A program made the translations under genes and the position numbers. The notes under the pieces are model-generated. The model was given only the letters and a program-made list of their open reading frames with translations, was not told the DNA's origin and did not search any database. Shown here one piece after another: positions 33,801 to 45,481 of a DNA stretch of 64,000 bases. Each line of letters starts with the position of its first letter. Positions within the stretch are counted from its first letter, which is position 1. The stretch is from positions 189,833,586 through 189,897,585 of the forward strand of contig OY282558.1 of the NCBI GenBank assembly GCA_958295665.1. The letters are read 5' to 3'. Source of the DNA: Tipula vernalis (Eukaryota > Arthropoda > Insecta > Diptera > Tipulidae).

Positions 33801-35530
33801 GAGATAAACCAATTATGGCTCCGAGTTAAAAATATTTGTAAACACCGAATATTCACAAAGGTCCAAGAAAGCTTACAGTTCAATCGAACAACTAACTACA
33901 ACATGTATTCAACCTATAAATTAACCCAGATAAAAAACCTTAATATCTTCTTTTTGAACACCTAAACACGCTAGGCTTTTCCGATAAGATCGCTCGTCCA
34001 CAAAGTTATGAATGCTGAAGAATCCTTAGACTAGCAATTAAATCAAGATGTCTCCCGTTGCCGGATTAATTCAAGAGTTGTAACAACAAATTGCACATCG
34101 GCGCTACGCACAAACAGATTTATGTTTTTGAAGCCCATAATCGACGATCTTGTTGTAGGTTCCCCCATAGTTTTTTAGGTAAACGGTTACGCTACATTTT
34201 ATTTGAAAACATTTAATAATAAAAAAATTAAAGGCTTAATTATAAATAAAAAATATTGTAAACAAAAGTGAAAAACAGTTATGTTACCTATATTCAAGTG
34301 TTAAACTAGTACTGTACTATTTTGATTGTACCGCCAATTTATAAAAGAAGGATTTTCAAGCCAAGTGGCGGTAAGTATTTATTGTTAGAAGTGGATCCGA
34401 GAACTGGAATTAATCCAGAAAGGAAAATTAACAAAAATAAATTTGCATGCGTAGCATTTATATTAGCAAACAAAATTATACAATAAATAACAGAATTCCG
34501 AAAAAATTAATTAGTTGGCAGATAATTTATTTCTGTATAATAAATCTGGCGCTCAATGGCCTTCTATTAAAATAAGTTATATTTTTCCTTAGTTGTAGAT
34601 GGTTAGCAGTAGGTTTGAATAAAAAATTGGCAAAATATTCCAATTTTGAATTCAATTAATATTAATATTTATTGTTCAAAGGAACAATTAGAAATACTAA
34701 CTCTTTAAGCTTGTGACAGGGTCAGTACCAAATGTAAATGCTGATGTTGGGGGACTATGATGGCAAGCAATGTTATTTTTTTCTCAACGAAGTCATCTAT
34801 ATAATTCTCCATTACCCTAGTAATCTTCCAACACCCGCGCACATTAAATAGACTAATATTAGCACTAGGATCTGCCAATAAGGTATATAGCCGGAGAACG
34901 GGCCCAATCATATACGCTTGAGAATCTGGCAAATTTAAAAGGTTGTCGGCAATTTATATATTTTTATTTTTTTTTGAATTTTTTGGGAAGATTTTTTATA
35001 CAACAGTTTTTGTGTAAACCTGATACTTTTTGAGATACATGTAAAATACATTGTTTGGCCCTTCAATAGTGGCGACTTCCGATTGGCCAAATAGAATTAT
35101 TGAAATTAATTAATAAAAATGGAAAAAATACACATTAATTGTAAATTAATTAATTAATACCTGAATATAATGGTTTTATTTATGTTTGGTCGTTATTTAA
35201 GTTATGTACAAATACCGTTTTCAGAAAAAAAAAAAAAAAAATTCCTAAGAAAAACCTCCTCTTTCCTAAGAGTTACCCTAAATTATCTAAATAAGTGCAA
35301 TATAATCGAAAGGAATGTTAAAAATTTCAAAATATTGAGGTGGGCCCCTCAAAATATTGAGGTTCTTGTTCCATTACATTTGTTGCAATTACACTTTCGC
35401 GCTTAATTCATTATATCGGGCGAATTAACTCACGAAAAGTTAATGTACGGAGCAAGTGTATAGATTTATATGATAAGTAAAAAGACCTTTATTTATTACG
35501 TAATTCTTTATTTTGATAAATTATACAGAG
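30851..35530. other. Long AT-rich stretch without a recognised gene
   Basis: About 4.7 kb without a credible coding region. Short open frames (for example 31604-31383 and 34932-34705 minus, 33349-33579 and 33765-33965 plus) match nothing I know. A TATAAAAG box at 31847 with TCAACAATCGGTTCAATC about 30 bases downstream resembles an insect core promoter, but only a 43-codon frame (ATG at 31934) follows. Old unclassifiable repeats may be present. Confidence 0.4.
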
Positions 35531-36420
35531 CTACTGAAAAATACAAATCTCACTGATGTTGTAATTGTATGATATTCCACGAAGGTATTCTATTATACTT
35601 CGACGATCACAGGTGTTGACTTTACTTAAAATTCTGGAATCCGCTTCTTCATAACGTCTCCGTTTCGGTGGACGTTGATGACCGGAAACATTCCTCTCAT
35701 ACATAATATCGTAAATGCTTTGTATTTTTTGAGTTTATCGATGAAAACCCACAAACTTAGGATGAGCAATACTACCACCAAAAGTCAACTGTAATTTGCG
35801 ATAACAAGTTTCAGCAATATTGTTTGTTCTATCGCTGCCATTTAGTGTTCATTGGTAAACTGACCAAATATTAAACGGAGTGAATCGAACGTTCTAACGC
35901 CACCGGTAAATATATTTCAAGGCTCGTTACATTATCAATTAAATCGTGTTCAGGAACAATGGCAATAGACACGATCATTTTGCAATGTAATGCGAAATCG
36001 ACATCCGTGTGGTATCTTAAGTGAAACCAGCAACGGTTATTGTTGGTTTCTGGAAATACTGTACGTATGGCTCAATGAATTGCGTGCTCGTAATCCACAT
36101 TTATACCTTCTGGATTGAGTAGAGGCCAAATCTCGCGTAGCATGTACAACAAATTTTTGTATGTTTCAGTTCTTTTATCAGGCAGCAAACAAAACAATAC
36201 TGGTAAATCTTTGCTTCTAACTTTTATAGCCAGTACGGAGTAAATTATTAGTGTTACTCATGAGGAGAAGAAAGCAGAAAAGTGGCATCCATATTTAACT
36301 CGTTCACTCCACGTTGAGTGATATTCCCTACCAAATAACAGGATGCTATGCGGGTTTCGTTGGCCTCTACCTGAATTTGCAAGAAATAAAAGCTCAAAAT
36401 TTTTAGGGTTGTACTTCTAA
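35530..36420 (-). pseudogene. MULE-type transposase catalytic remnant
   Basis: The minus strand translates in several frames to recognisable MULE transposase: PVLFCLLPDKRTETYKNLL and PEGINVDYEHAIH (about 36215-36075), TNNNRCWFHL (~36045), DRTNNIAETCYRKLQL and FGGSIAHPKFVGF (about 35845-35745) and a basic tail (RPPKRRRYEEADS, ~35690-35640). The DYE block is one of the expected acidic catalytic positions. Several frameshifts and stops make it inactive. With the blocks at 37.1-37.85 kb it forms one FLYWCH-MULE element. Confidence 0.75.
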
Positions 36421-37098
36421 CGTGTTGTTATATATAATTTGTAATATTCGGCCGGCGCACAAACTTGATTAACTTTTGATAACGAAAACACTGGAAATTA
36501 GTTAATAAGTTTTATTAACGAAAATCACTAAATTGCGATTTAATTTACATTAATTGTTTACACTATTTATTTATAACGTATGTAAGCATAAATCACAAAT
36601 ATATTAATGCAAGTTTTTACAATTTTAAATTATTTTATTTTTCACCACGAGAATTGAAAATGGACGCCGCTTATATCAAGAGAGAAAGCGATAGCAATTA
36701 TTACAATGAAATCGACTTTCTAAAAACCCGAAATTTTTATGAAGATAAATTAGTAAAAAATGAATTGGTTTTTTTTTTTTGGTTGTTGGTCACCGCAGTT
36801 GTTAGACTGGAAGTGAATTGGATCGGTGCGTTCTTTTTATTTGTGTGATCGCATGAAAACAAAAATGTTATTTGATTATGTATGATTGTCGTGGTGAGTG
36901 AATGTAAAGAAATTAAATAATACGCGTGTATGTATTTGATGAATGGTATCATATAAAAGAATGTACCATCGGATAAAATTTGACCCGGATTGGTCCATTT
37001 AAACCGCGCGCGTAAACCGAATCGGTATTTTTTTTTCCTAGGTTGGTACGACCTTGTTTGACATTCGTGTGACGTTTGAGCAGAATACGTCTATTAAT

Positions 37099-37714
37099 GT
37101 GAGTTTATATTCTTCAGGAATATTACAATAATTATATCTCGAGATTCTGGATTGGCTGATGCTGCTCAATTGTTAGCCCTCCATCTCTGTATGTTTTTTC
37201 GTATAGTATTGTGACATGGAAAAATACCTTACACTGCAGCAGCTACATCTTCATTGACCCTTGTGCTGATTTGCGCCGGGTTTTCCATCGTTGTGCCTGC
37301 AAATTGTTTCACAGCTGTATTTACTTTTTGAAGTACAACGTTTGCCGCATTCCCCACATTACAACAGGTATGGCCATTTTTTATAGATTGGAATTAACTA
37401 TCCAATGTGAGTTTATATTCTTCAGGAATATTACAATAATTATATCTCGAGATTCTAGATTGGCTGATGCTGCTCAATTGTTAGCCCTCCATCTCTGTAT
37501 GTTTTTTCGTATAGTATTGTGACATGGAAAAATACCTTACACTGCAGCAGCTACATCTTCATTGGCCCTTGTGCTGATTTGCGCCGGGTTTTCCATCGTT
37601 GTGCCTGCTAATTGTTTCACAGCTGTATTTACTTTTTGAAGTACAACGTTTGCCGCATTCCCCACAGTACAACAGGTATGGCCATTTTTTATAGATTGGA
37701 ATGAACTATCCATG
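37099..37714 (-). repeat. 308-bp tandem duplication inside the MULE transposase linker
   Basis: 37099-37406 and 37407-37714 are direct tandem copies, with only a few differences noticed (for example GACCC/GGCCC, CACATTAC/CACAGTAC). On the minus strand each encodes the linker between the FLYWCH finger and the catalytic domain (TMENPAQISTR-NEDVAAAV, stop, NTIRKNIQRWRANN). The stop lies inside both copies, so it predates the duplication or was copied with it. Confidence 0.85.
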
Positions 37715-37850
37715 TGTTAGTCCATGTCGATCCTTGCAGCCTTTATGTTTGTTTTAACAACGCCAAAATTGTACTAGACCTACATTACTATCGTTGTCGT
37801 TTGTGTACAGGTAACGACCCCAAGCCTATTTTTTGTTAGCCCTTTGGCTC
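37715..37850 (-). pseudogene. FLYWCH zinc-finger remnant of the MULE element
   Basis: The minus strand reads YLYTNDNDSNVGLVQFWRC, then a stop, then NKHKGCKDRHGLTHG. That is the YxW-R-C...C...H spacing of a FLYWCH finger, the DNA-binding N-terminus of many arthropod MULE proteins. It lies directly upstream of the duplicated linker in the same orientation. The stop after WRC disrupts it. Confidence 0.65.
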
Positions 37851-38021
37851 AAAATATTAGTGTTACTTATGAGTAATACTAATGAGTATTACTTACGTTA
37901 GGTTAGGTTATCTGTTCGGAGAATTGCACAAAAAAATATGTTTGTACACAACAATAGAAAATACAATAAAATGAAAGTTTAAACATTTAATTAATGTTAT
38001 AATTTATACATTTATTTAAAA

Positions 38022-38946
38022 GTGCAGTTGTGTGAAGCATATGGGGAACATGCTCCATCAATAAAACATATGATTACTAGTTACAGTGGTTTAAAAGTGG
38101 CAATTTTGATACCAGTGACAAAGAATGCAAACGGAGGCCAGCGAAGTTTGAAGGCGCTTAGTCGGAGGCGTTGTTGGACCAAAATTCATGCCACTCAAGA
38201 GGAGCTCACAGAAACTTTACGAGTGACTCAAAAAGCGATTCGAAACCATATCAAGGCCATGGTTATGGTGCAAAAACAAGGAAATTGGGTTCCGTATGAA
38301 CTCAAGCCACGAGACGTGAAACGCCGTTTTTCCACGTGCGAACATCAGCCCCAAAGACAAAACCGGAAGGGTTTTTTGCATCGAATCGTGACGGGGGAAC
38401 GAAAAGTGGATCCACGACGACAACGCAAAGCGCAGAAAATCTTGCGGTAAACCCTTTCATGCATCAACTTCAACGGCCAAACCGAATAATATTCATGGTA
38501 AGCTAGTGCTGTGCATCTGGTGGGTACAGTTCGAAGTGATCTACTATGAGGTACTCCAGCCTAAGGAAACCATCACTGGAGAATGTTATCAACAACAATT
38601 GATGCAATTAAGCCGAACATTGAAGCTCAAACGTCCACAATATGCCAAATGACATGACAAAGTGATCTTTCGGCGCAATGTCTTCTAGGAAACTCTGGAG
38701 GCACTTCATTGGGATGTCCTACCCCACTCAACATATTCACCAGACATTGTTCCTTCTAACTACGACTCGTTCCGGTCGATGACTCATGGCCTGGCCGAGC
38801 AGCTCTTTACTGCTTACGAAGAAGTCAAAAATTGGTTCGATTCTTGGATCGCCTCAAAAGACGAAGAATTTTTTCGACGTGGAATCCGTATGCTGCCTGA
38901 AACATGGAAACAAGTCGTAGCTAACGACGGAAAATACGTTGAATAA
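38022..38946 (+). pseudogene. Mariner transposase, inactivated
   Basis: The first open part (38022-38450, 142 codons) has an HTH-like stretch (TQEELTETLRVTQKAIRNHI) and the mariner linker (QGNWVPYELKPRDVKRRF, RKGFLHRIVTG). The frame then shifts. Later pieces match mariner in order: HDKVIF (~38660), ALHWDVLPHSTYSPDIVPSN (~38700-38760), FRSMTHGLAEQ, and SWIASKDEEFFRRGIR to the end near 38946. The aspartate after VTG is lost (VTGERK), the second catalytic block is garbled, and the third aspartate reads N in SPDIVPSN. I could not define the terminal inverted repeats. Confidence 0.88.
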
Positions 38947-39365
38947 AATACATTGTACCAATTTCTCTGAATATAGCTTCGAAGTTATAAAAAAAAACTC
39001 AAAACTAATTTGTACCCCCAATATATAAGAGCCCTAATGCTGTTGCCATTTTTTAAACGTGCTTTCTATATGAGGTGTACATTTTGTTATGTTCCATGTA
39101 AGCCAGTGTAAAAAGATTTTTTTAAATTTAAATTTAAATCTAATTTTAAATTGTAGATTAATATTTATATTTAGACATTTTTGCAAACCAAACTTGGAAT
39201 CTATCAATTAATCTGTAAAATATAATTTAAAATACCATAATTTTATTTACAACTACACACAAAAGCACAAAAGCTTTTTAAACGAGAAAAATAAACAATT
39301 CATAATATATTTAATATGGAGCGGTTAGAGTTGGATTTCTATTGGAACGACAAGTATGTCTACTG
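38947..39365. other. AT-rich spacer between mariner and Ty3/gypsy element
   Basis: No recognised feature. 39315-39365 reads as a short open stretch (MERLELDFYWNDKY) that runs into the LTR, which may be a remnant of the insertion target. Confidence 0.4.
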
Positions 39366-39776
39366 GGTTGTGATGCACAAAATTCAATGTAGTTTGTGCA
39401 ACTCTGAGATGGTAATTTTGTTGTAGGTCATAGATGTATCTAAATATTTTCATATACCGTTGTAATTATTGTTAGTAATTCGTTATATACAACATGTTTA
39501 TATATACAAATTGAATTCATTATATACAATACCATATACAACAACTAATGAAAGAAGGAAAAAAGTATTGCAGCATTCAGTCGAGTTAACAAAGTTCAGC
39601 TGAAAACATTATCTAAAATTATATAATTATTTAACCTTAAATTAAAACTATTATACCTTAAATTAACCTTATAGTAAATTGTGAAATTCTAAAAAAATAA
39701 AAGTTAACTTAAAAGAAAACAAGTTCTAAGTACTATTATTCGAAGTGAATGTATGTGAAGCGTATGGTGCACAACA
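39366..39776 (+). repeat. Ty3/gypsy left LTR
   Basis: 411 bp ending GTGCACAACA. The expected TGTTGTG start reads GGTTGTG here, so the first base of the terminal TG is changed. Otherwise it matches the right LTR except for an 11-bp extra repeat near 39650. Confidence 0.9.
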
Positions 39777-40541
39777 TTTTATGGTGACAGCGGAAAACCA
39801 ATAATACCGGTATCATATACGTTACAAAAAAAATATCGTATTATCGACGATTACGATAACGTGCATAAAACATATACCGCGTACATCCATAAAGCTTCGA
39901 ATATTCCGACCGCGTCTTAAATAGACAAGCAATATTATGTAGTATTACTTCATTCATGTATACACATATCTATTCGTAACCACGGTACGTGTAGTAAGCA
40001 GCAAAATCGCAATAAATAACTGTTCAACGTTATTCTGTTTGAGACCGTGCAATCGTTGAATTAGTTTACGTGAATCATATGATTATATGTTATAAATTCA
40101 ACAAGCATCTATTGGAAACATATATTGGATACCAATCAACTATAATTCTCTTCAATCTGAATACCTCATTTTATGGAATTTCAACTATCAAATTGCATAT
40201 GTGCACATACAGCAATCATCAGATTTCTAAATACAATCAAGCCGAGTGTGCGTGAATGTTACAAACCACCGTATCATTATTAGTGACATAATCAAGGTTC
40301 AAGGACTTCAATTACGCATTCATCGCAATAACCTTCAAGTATATACTTATCAATATCAACCGTTCCTGATTAGCATTAAGAAAAAAAAAAAAAAAAAAAA
40401 AACAATTATTTAAAAGGTAATTCTCTCTAACTAAAATTTTTTTTTAAAAACTAATTAAGTAAAATTATTTTGTTTTTTTTATATTAATTTCATGAACATA
40501 TGTAATACCAACTGCGAAAGAGTTTCAATCCATACTCATAT
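39777..40541 (+). other. Ty3/gypsy leader with primer-site candidate
   Basis: It starts TTTTA, then TGGTGACAGCGGA, a TGG-start sequence in the right place for a tRNA primer site. The remaining ~740 bp are untranslated, with a run of 22 A at 40381-40402. The gag ATG is at 40542. Confidence 0.6.
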
Positions 40542-41867
40542 ATGCAAGAAGGTAGTGAAATAATCAAATCAGAATCTAATGCTTCTGATGCCGAAAGTTC
40601 GAGTTCACACAGTGAATCATCAGTCATAATATCTGTAAGTAGCGCAAATGATAGTGATAATTCTATTTCTAATTTAAATTCATCAAATCAAAACGAAAAA
40701 TCTGTTGTTGACTTATCACCTATTTCAAATCTTAATTTAAATAATTCCGACGATTCTAATTTTTTAAATATAAATCATCCAATTAATTTTCGAGAAAGTG
40801 TAATAAATCCAAATTTTTGTGATAACCAACCTCAAACCGATTTAAATATGGCAACATTAAATATTAGTCAAATGCTAAAAATTATACCGGAGTTTAATGG
40901 ATCCTCTCAACAGTTAGATAAATTCATCGCATGTTGCGAAATAGTGCACAATCCATTGACCAACAAAGAAGATCAAAAATTATTTCTAAATATATTGAAA
41001 TCCAAATTAGGCCAAAAACCGTTTGATATTATAAAATACGGGAGTTTCGAGTCATGGAAAGATCTGAAAGCAGAGTTCTTATTACAATTCGCTGATACTC
41101 GTCCAGTCGAGCAGTTGCAAGTTGAATTAGTACAACTTCGCCAACAGCGAAACGAATCTGTTAGAGAATTTTCATCTAAAATCGAACAGCTACTTTCAGA
41201 TTTAAATACAGCAAGCATTGCTAGAGAAGGAGAAGCTGCTGCAAAGTATATCCAAAATCTCAACTCAATTACTGCACTTAATACTTTTCAAAACGGTTTG
41301 AGAGAGCCATGCCGATTAATAGTGAAAGCATGCAGGTTCACCAAATTAAAAGATGCCGTTTCAAAGGCAATAGAAGAAGAAACCTTGATGTCAAACGTTT
41401 CCTACGGTAATTCAAAACAATTCAATAATAATTACCGTAACTTCTTGCCAATTGATCGTGAAAAATGTCAAATATGCTCGCGCATTGGACATACAGCTAA
41501 AAATTGTTATTCGTTTACTAAACAAAATCAAAATAATAACAGTAATAATTACAATTGTACAACTAAACCTTCAATAACAAATTCAAGTTTAAATTACAAC
41601 AAAAAAATCCCAGATAATCGCCAAAGTAGTACAAATCCTGAAATGTCTAATAATTATCGTACTAATAAATGCAATTATTGCAAAAATTATGGACATAATA
41701 TTACTGAATGTAGAAAGCGTGAATTTAATAATCGTAAATCATTTAATTTTCAAAATAACAACAATAATTCCAAACAAGAAAATCCAACTCAATATATAGC
41801 AACCAGTTCGGTAAACTACGATCAGTCCAACCAATCGAATGCAGTGGTTCGGGCTTCCGAAATTTAA
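40542..41867 (+). CDS. gag: Ty3/gypsy Gag
   Basis: 441 codons starting at the ATG (MQEGSEIIKS). The N-terminal ~110 residues are serine- and asparagine-rich and probably disordered. A capsid-like helical region (~115-290) includes FNGSSQQLDKFIACCE and ESWKDLKAEFLLQFADTRP. Two CCHC zinc knuckles follow: CQICSRIGHTAKNC (~309) and CNYCKNYGHNITEC (~377). It would bind the element's RNA and build the particle. It ends at the TAA at 41865-41867, overlapping the open pol frame by 100 nt, which implies a -1 frameshift to make Gag-Pol. Confidence 0.9.
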   Translation: MQEGSEIIKSESNASDAESSSSHSESSVIISVSSANDSDNSISNLNSSNQNEKSVVDLSPISNLNLNNSDDSNFLNINHPINFRESVINPNFCDNQPQTDLNMATLNISQMLKIIPEFNGSSQQLDKFIACCEIVHNPLTNKEDQKLFLNILKSKLGQKPFDIIKYGSFESWKDLKAEFLLQFADTRPVEQLQVELVQLRQQRNESVREFSSKIEQLLSDLNTASIAREGEAAAKYIQNLNSITALNTFQNGLREPCRLIVKACRFTKLKDAVSKAIEEETLMSNVSYGNSKQFNNNYRNFLPIDREKCQICSRIGHTAKNCYSFTKQNQNNNSNNYNCTTKPSITNSSLNYNKKIPDNRQSSTNPEMSNNYRTNKCNYCKNYGHNITECRKREFNNRKSFNFQNNNNNSKQENPTQYIATSSVNYDQSNQSNAVVRASEI

Positions 41868-44800
41868 ACCTGCATTCAAATCAAAATATTTTAAATTCTA
41901 AATCTAATTCTAGTTCCAATAACAATCAATCAAATTCATATGAACATTCAGTATCTTCTCATGAAATATTTTATCAACTTCCTGAATTTAATAATACTGA
42001 TTCAAATAATAATAAATTTATCGAATTATCGCTAGACATTCTAAACTCTGATAAGAATCAATTTCTAATCGACACTGGTTCAGACATTTGTATAATTAAA
42101 CGCGAATGCATACACGATGAAGTTATTTGTGATATAAATAAAACTTGTCACATCAAAGGAATATCAGAAGATCGCGTTTTAACTTTAGCGTTATGCCATG
42201 CAGTGATAAATTTTCCAAATAACGAATCAATCCCACAAGACTTTCATATTGTCCCAAATAATTTTCCAATCCCCTGTGCTGGGATTATTGGTCGAAATTT
42301 TTTGGAACGCAATAAATGTACAATTGATTATGCTGAAAAAACTGTTAAGCTTCTATCTAAAAATAATAATTATATCTCAATTTCATTTTGTTTCATTCCA
42401 AATGGTCATGAATTCCTCAATTCAATTTCGTTAACAATTCCTGCTAGAGTAGAAACAATTGTTAAATTACCTGTCTCTAAGAATTTCGACAGAGATTATT
42501 TCTGTTCAGCAAAAGAAATTTCACCTGGAGTTTTCATGGCAAGTGCTTTAGTAAATCCTAAATATTCATTCATTCCGTTAAGCATTTTGAACTCAAATGA
42601 AAATAGCATACAAATCAATGATTTATCTATTCAATTTGAACCTTTAATCAATTATGAGGTTTTCAGCCTAAATAATATTTCAAATTCAATAGAAAATTCA
42701 AACCGATTAAAATTATTGGAATCGGAAATAAATACGAGCCATTTAGACGAGAAAGAAAAAAATTCGATTCTTCAAATTTGTTTTAAATTCAACGACGTTT
42801 TTCATCTTCCTGGCGACATATTAACGACAACAAATAAAACGTTTCATGAAATTCCTCTTAATTCAAACTCTCGTCCGGTACATACAAAAAATTATCGACA
42901 CCCAGAATCTGTAAAAAATGAAATGAAAAAACAATTGAGCGAAATGTTAAAAGATCAAATCATGGAACCTTGCTCAAGTCCTTATAACTCACCTCTTCTA
43001 ATTGTTCCAAAAAAATCTCAAGACAACGAAAAGAAATGGAGACTGGTCGTTGATTTTAGAAAACTTAATCAAATGACCATCGATGATATTTACCCGTTGC
43101 CCAATATTACGGAAATTTTGGATCAATTGGGGAATGCAAATTATTTTACGACTCTAGACTTGGCAAATGGTTACCACCAGGTTCCTATGCACCCTATCGA
43201 CAAACATAAAACAGCGTTTAATTCACCTTGGGGAACATTATGTTGGAATAGAATGCCTTATGGTCTTAAAGGCGCTCCTGCAACCTTCCAGCGATTAATG
43301 AACCAAGTGCTAAGTGGGTTAAATGGCATTAAATGTTTTACGTATCTTGATGACGTGGTAATTTATGGATATGACTTAGTGGACCATAATAAAAAATTGA
43401 CTAGTGTTCTTCAATGTTTCAAAAATTATAATCTGAAATTACAACCAAGAAAGTGCAATTTTCTGCGAACTGAAGTTACTTACCTAGGACATGTCGTTAC
43501 AAATCAAGGTGTTAAGCCCGATCCAACCAAAATAGAAGCGGTCCAGAATTTTCCTGTTCCGCGCAATCAAACGCAAGTTAAGTCATTCTTGGGACTCACC
43601 GGCTACTATCGTAGATTCATCGAGGAGTACTCTAAGCTAGCTGAACCACTTAATAAGTTATTAAGAAAGGACGTTCCTTTCTCGTGGGATGCTTTCTGTG
43701 ATGATTCTTTTAATTCATTGAAACAAAAGCTCATTTCTCCACCTATTTTGAATTATCCCGATTTTAACGAAACCTTTATTGTAACCACAGATGCAAGTGA
43801 TTTTGCAATTGGCGGTATATTGTCTCAAAAATCAAAATCCCAAACAATCGATCTTCCTGTAGCTTACGTAAGTCGGTGCTTAAATGCAGCTGAACGCAAT
43901 TACCCAACAATTGAGAAAGAGTTGTTGGCTATTGTGTGGGCTGTTAAGCGTTTCCACCCTTACCTGTATGGAAAGAAATTTATAATTAAAACAGATCATC
44001 GTCCATTAATTTGGCTTTCCAAAAATCCTAAACCTTCTTCTCGCCTCTTAAGATGGCGTATCGATTTAGATGAATATGATTATGAAATAGTATACAAACC
44101 TGGAAAATCAAATCAAAACGCAGATGCATTAAGTCGCATAGATCATTTAAATTGCCAAACTTCTAATAATGTATTAGCAGTCACTAGGGCACAAACAAAA
44201 ACTCAAAATCAAAATATTGATTCATCAATTAATTCTGTTAATTCACATTCATCAAATTCTAATTCACCAATTTCTACTACTTCTACAACAACTGCTAGTT
44301 CATCTTCATGTCAATCGACATCACAAAACATTATAAATCTTGAATCTGATACAGATATTAACCGAGTCATTGAAGAATTCCACTGTACACCATTAGGTGG
44401 ACATCAAGGAGTTTTAAGAACTGTTCGTCGATTGAAATATTATTACCATTTTCCAAAAATGATGTCCCGTGTTCGGAAATTTATTCAAAAGTGTACATCA
44501 TGTCAACAAAATAAAGCCGGTAGGCGAACAAAAATGCCAATGCGTATAACTACAACTTCTACCGAACCTTTCGAGAAATTATTTCTAGATATCGTTGGTC
44601 CTCTTGTTCCGACACACGAAGGTAATAAGTACATACTTACGATGCAAGATGACTTGACCAAATACTCATTAGCTGTACCACTGACTTCTCAAGAGACATC
44701 CGAAGTTGCTAAAGCTTTTGCAGAAAATTTTGTTTGTCATTATGGAATTCCAAAAACAATAGTTACTGATCAAGGGAGTAACTTTATGAGTCAAATGTTC

Positions 44801-45388
44801 AAAGATCTCTGTAAATTATTTGGAATTAAAAAATTAAATACTTCCGCGTATCACCCGCAATCCAATGGCGCATTAGAAAGATCGCATTTAAATCTTGGTC
44901 AATATTTGCGTAATTACACTTCTAATGATCCTCTCAATTGGGACCAATGGATTCCGTACGCTATGTTTTCATATAATTCGACTCCTCACTGTGTTACAGA
45001 ATATATGCCGTTCGAATTATTATTCGGATCGATGCCAGCAATACCTAATTCATTGAAAAAGGATCCAGAACCTGTGTATAATTTTTCGGATTATTGTTCG
45101 GAACTAAAGAATCGCCTTCAAAAATCTTGGCGAGTCGCGCGAGATAATATTCTTAAAAGTAAAGAAAAATCAAAAGTATACTATGACAAATCTTCCAACC
45201 CAACTAACTTCAACGTAGGTGATAAAGTTTTTTTGACAAATGAATTGAAGTCGAAAACTAAATTTGATCCTCCATGGTTTGGACCTTATGAGATTATTAA
45301 AATTATATCTCCAGAAAATAGTCAAATTAGAATTAATCGTCAAATCAAAACAGTCCACAACAACAGATTAAAACGTTTTGTCGAATAA
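41768..45388 (+). CDS. pol: Ty3/gypsy Pol: protease, RT, RNase H, integrase
   Basis: The frame opens after a TAA at 41765-41767 and runs 1206 codons to 45388 in the -1 frame relative to gag. There is no ATG near the start, so the coordinates are the open frame, not a proven N-terminus. Domains: protease LIDTGSDICII (~42065); RT with WRLVVDFRKLNQMTI (~43040), LDLANGYHQVP and YLDDVVIYG (43343); RNase H TDASDFAIGGIL (43788) and TDHRPLIWL; integrase zinc finger (HQGVLRTVRRLKYYYH, CTSCQQ, 44400-44510), the D-D-E core LDIVGP (44585), VTDQGSNF (44762) and NGALERSH (~44865), and a GPY/F-type end (WFGPYEIIK, 45275). All catalytic residues are in place and no break was seen. An env gene is absent. Confidence 0.92.
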   Translation, partial: FQTRKSNSIYSNQFGKLRSVQPIECSGSGFRNLNLHSNQNILNSKSNSSSNNNQSNSYEHSVSSHEIFYQLPEFNNTDSNNNKFIELSLDILNSDKNQFLIDTGSDICIIKRECIHDEVICDINKTCHIKGISEDRVLTLALCHAVINFPNNESIPQDFHIVPNNFPIPCAGIIGRNFLERNKCTIDYAEKTVKLLSKNNNYISISFCFIPNGHEFLNSISLTIPARVETIVKLPVSKNFDRDYFCSAKEISPGVFMASALVNPKYSFIPLSILNSNENSIQINDLSIQFEPLINYEVFSLNNISNSIENSNRLKLLESEINTSHLDEKEKNSILQICFKFNDVFHLPGDILTTTNKTFHEIPLNSNSRPVHTKNYRHPESVKNEMKKQLSEMLKDQIMEPCSSPYNSPLLIVPKKSQDNEKKWRLVVDFRKLNQMTIDDIYPLPNITEILDQLGNANYFTTLDLANGYHQVPMHPIDKHKTAFNSPWGTLCWNRMPYGLKGAPATFQRLMNQVLSGLNGIKCFTYLDDVVIYGYDLVDHNKKLTSVLQCFKNYNLKLQPRKCNFLRTEVTYLGHVVTNQGVKPDPTKIEAVQNFPVPRNQTQVKSFLGLTGYYRRFIEEYSKLAEPLNKLLRKDVPFSWDAFCDDSFNSLKQKLISPPILNYPDFNETFIVTTDASDFAIGGILSQKSKSQTIDLPVAYVSRCLNAAERNYPTIEKELLAIVWAVKRFHPYLYGKKFIIKTDHRPLIWLSKNPKPSSRLLRWRIDLDEYDYEIVYKPGKSNQNADALSRIDHLNCQTSNNVLAVTRAQTKTQNQNIDSSINSVNSHSSNSNSPISTTSTTTASSSSCQSTSQNIINLESDTDINRVIEEFHCTPLGGHQGVLRTVRRLKYYYHFPKMMSRVRKFIQKCTSCQQNKAGRRTKMPMRITTTSTEPFEKLFLDIVGPLVPTHEGNKYILTMQDDLTKYSLAVPLTSQETSEVAKAFAENFVCHYGIPKTIVTDQGSNFMSQMFKDLCKLFGIKKLNTSAYHPQSNGALERSHLNLGQYLRNYTSNDPLNWDQWIPYAMFSYNSTPHCVTEYMPFELLFGSMPAIPNSLKKDPEPVYNFSDYCSELKNRLQKSWRVARDNILKSKEKSKVYYDKSSNPTNFNVGDKVFLTNELKSKTKFDPPWFGPYEIIKIISPENSQIRINRQIKTVHNNRLKRFVE

Positions 45389-45442
45389 TTGAAATTGATC
45401 ATTATTGTCATTTTGTCATTATTGTGCTATTATATATTATTA

Positions 45443-45445
<3 letters not shown>

Positions 45446-45478
<33 letters not shown>
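45446..45478 (+). repeat. 33-base poly(A) run inside the element
   Basis: An uninterrupted A run (33 in this sequence) lies 57 bp after the pol stop and ~200 bp before the right LTR. It is part of the element's 3' untranslated region; its length may be unstable or subject to assembly error. Confidence 0.9.

Positions 45479-45481
<3 letters not shown>

Noticed and set aside
34705..34932. 75-codon minus-strand frame with ordinary-looking composition
   Set aside because: No family recognised, no neighbouring exon or splice signals; not enough to call a gene.
37895..37915. Telomere-like TTAGG repeats (GTTAGGTTAGGTTA)
   Set aside because: Fewer than three units, also seen as CCTAACCTAA near 48245; too short to mean a telomere or a relic of one.
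41860..41866. AAATTTA as slippery heptamer for the gag-pol frameshift
   Set aside because: The heptamer is not in the required X-XXY-YYZ register relative to the gag frame, so the frameshift site stays unassigned.
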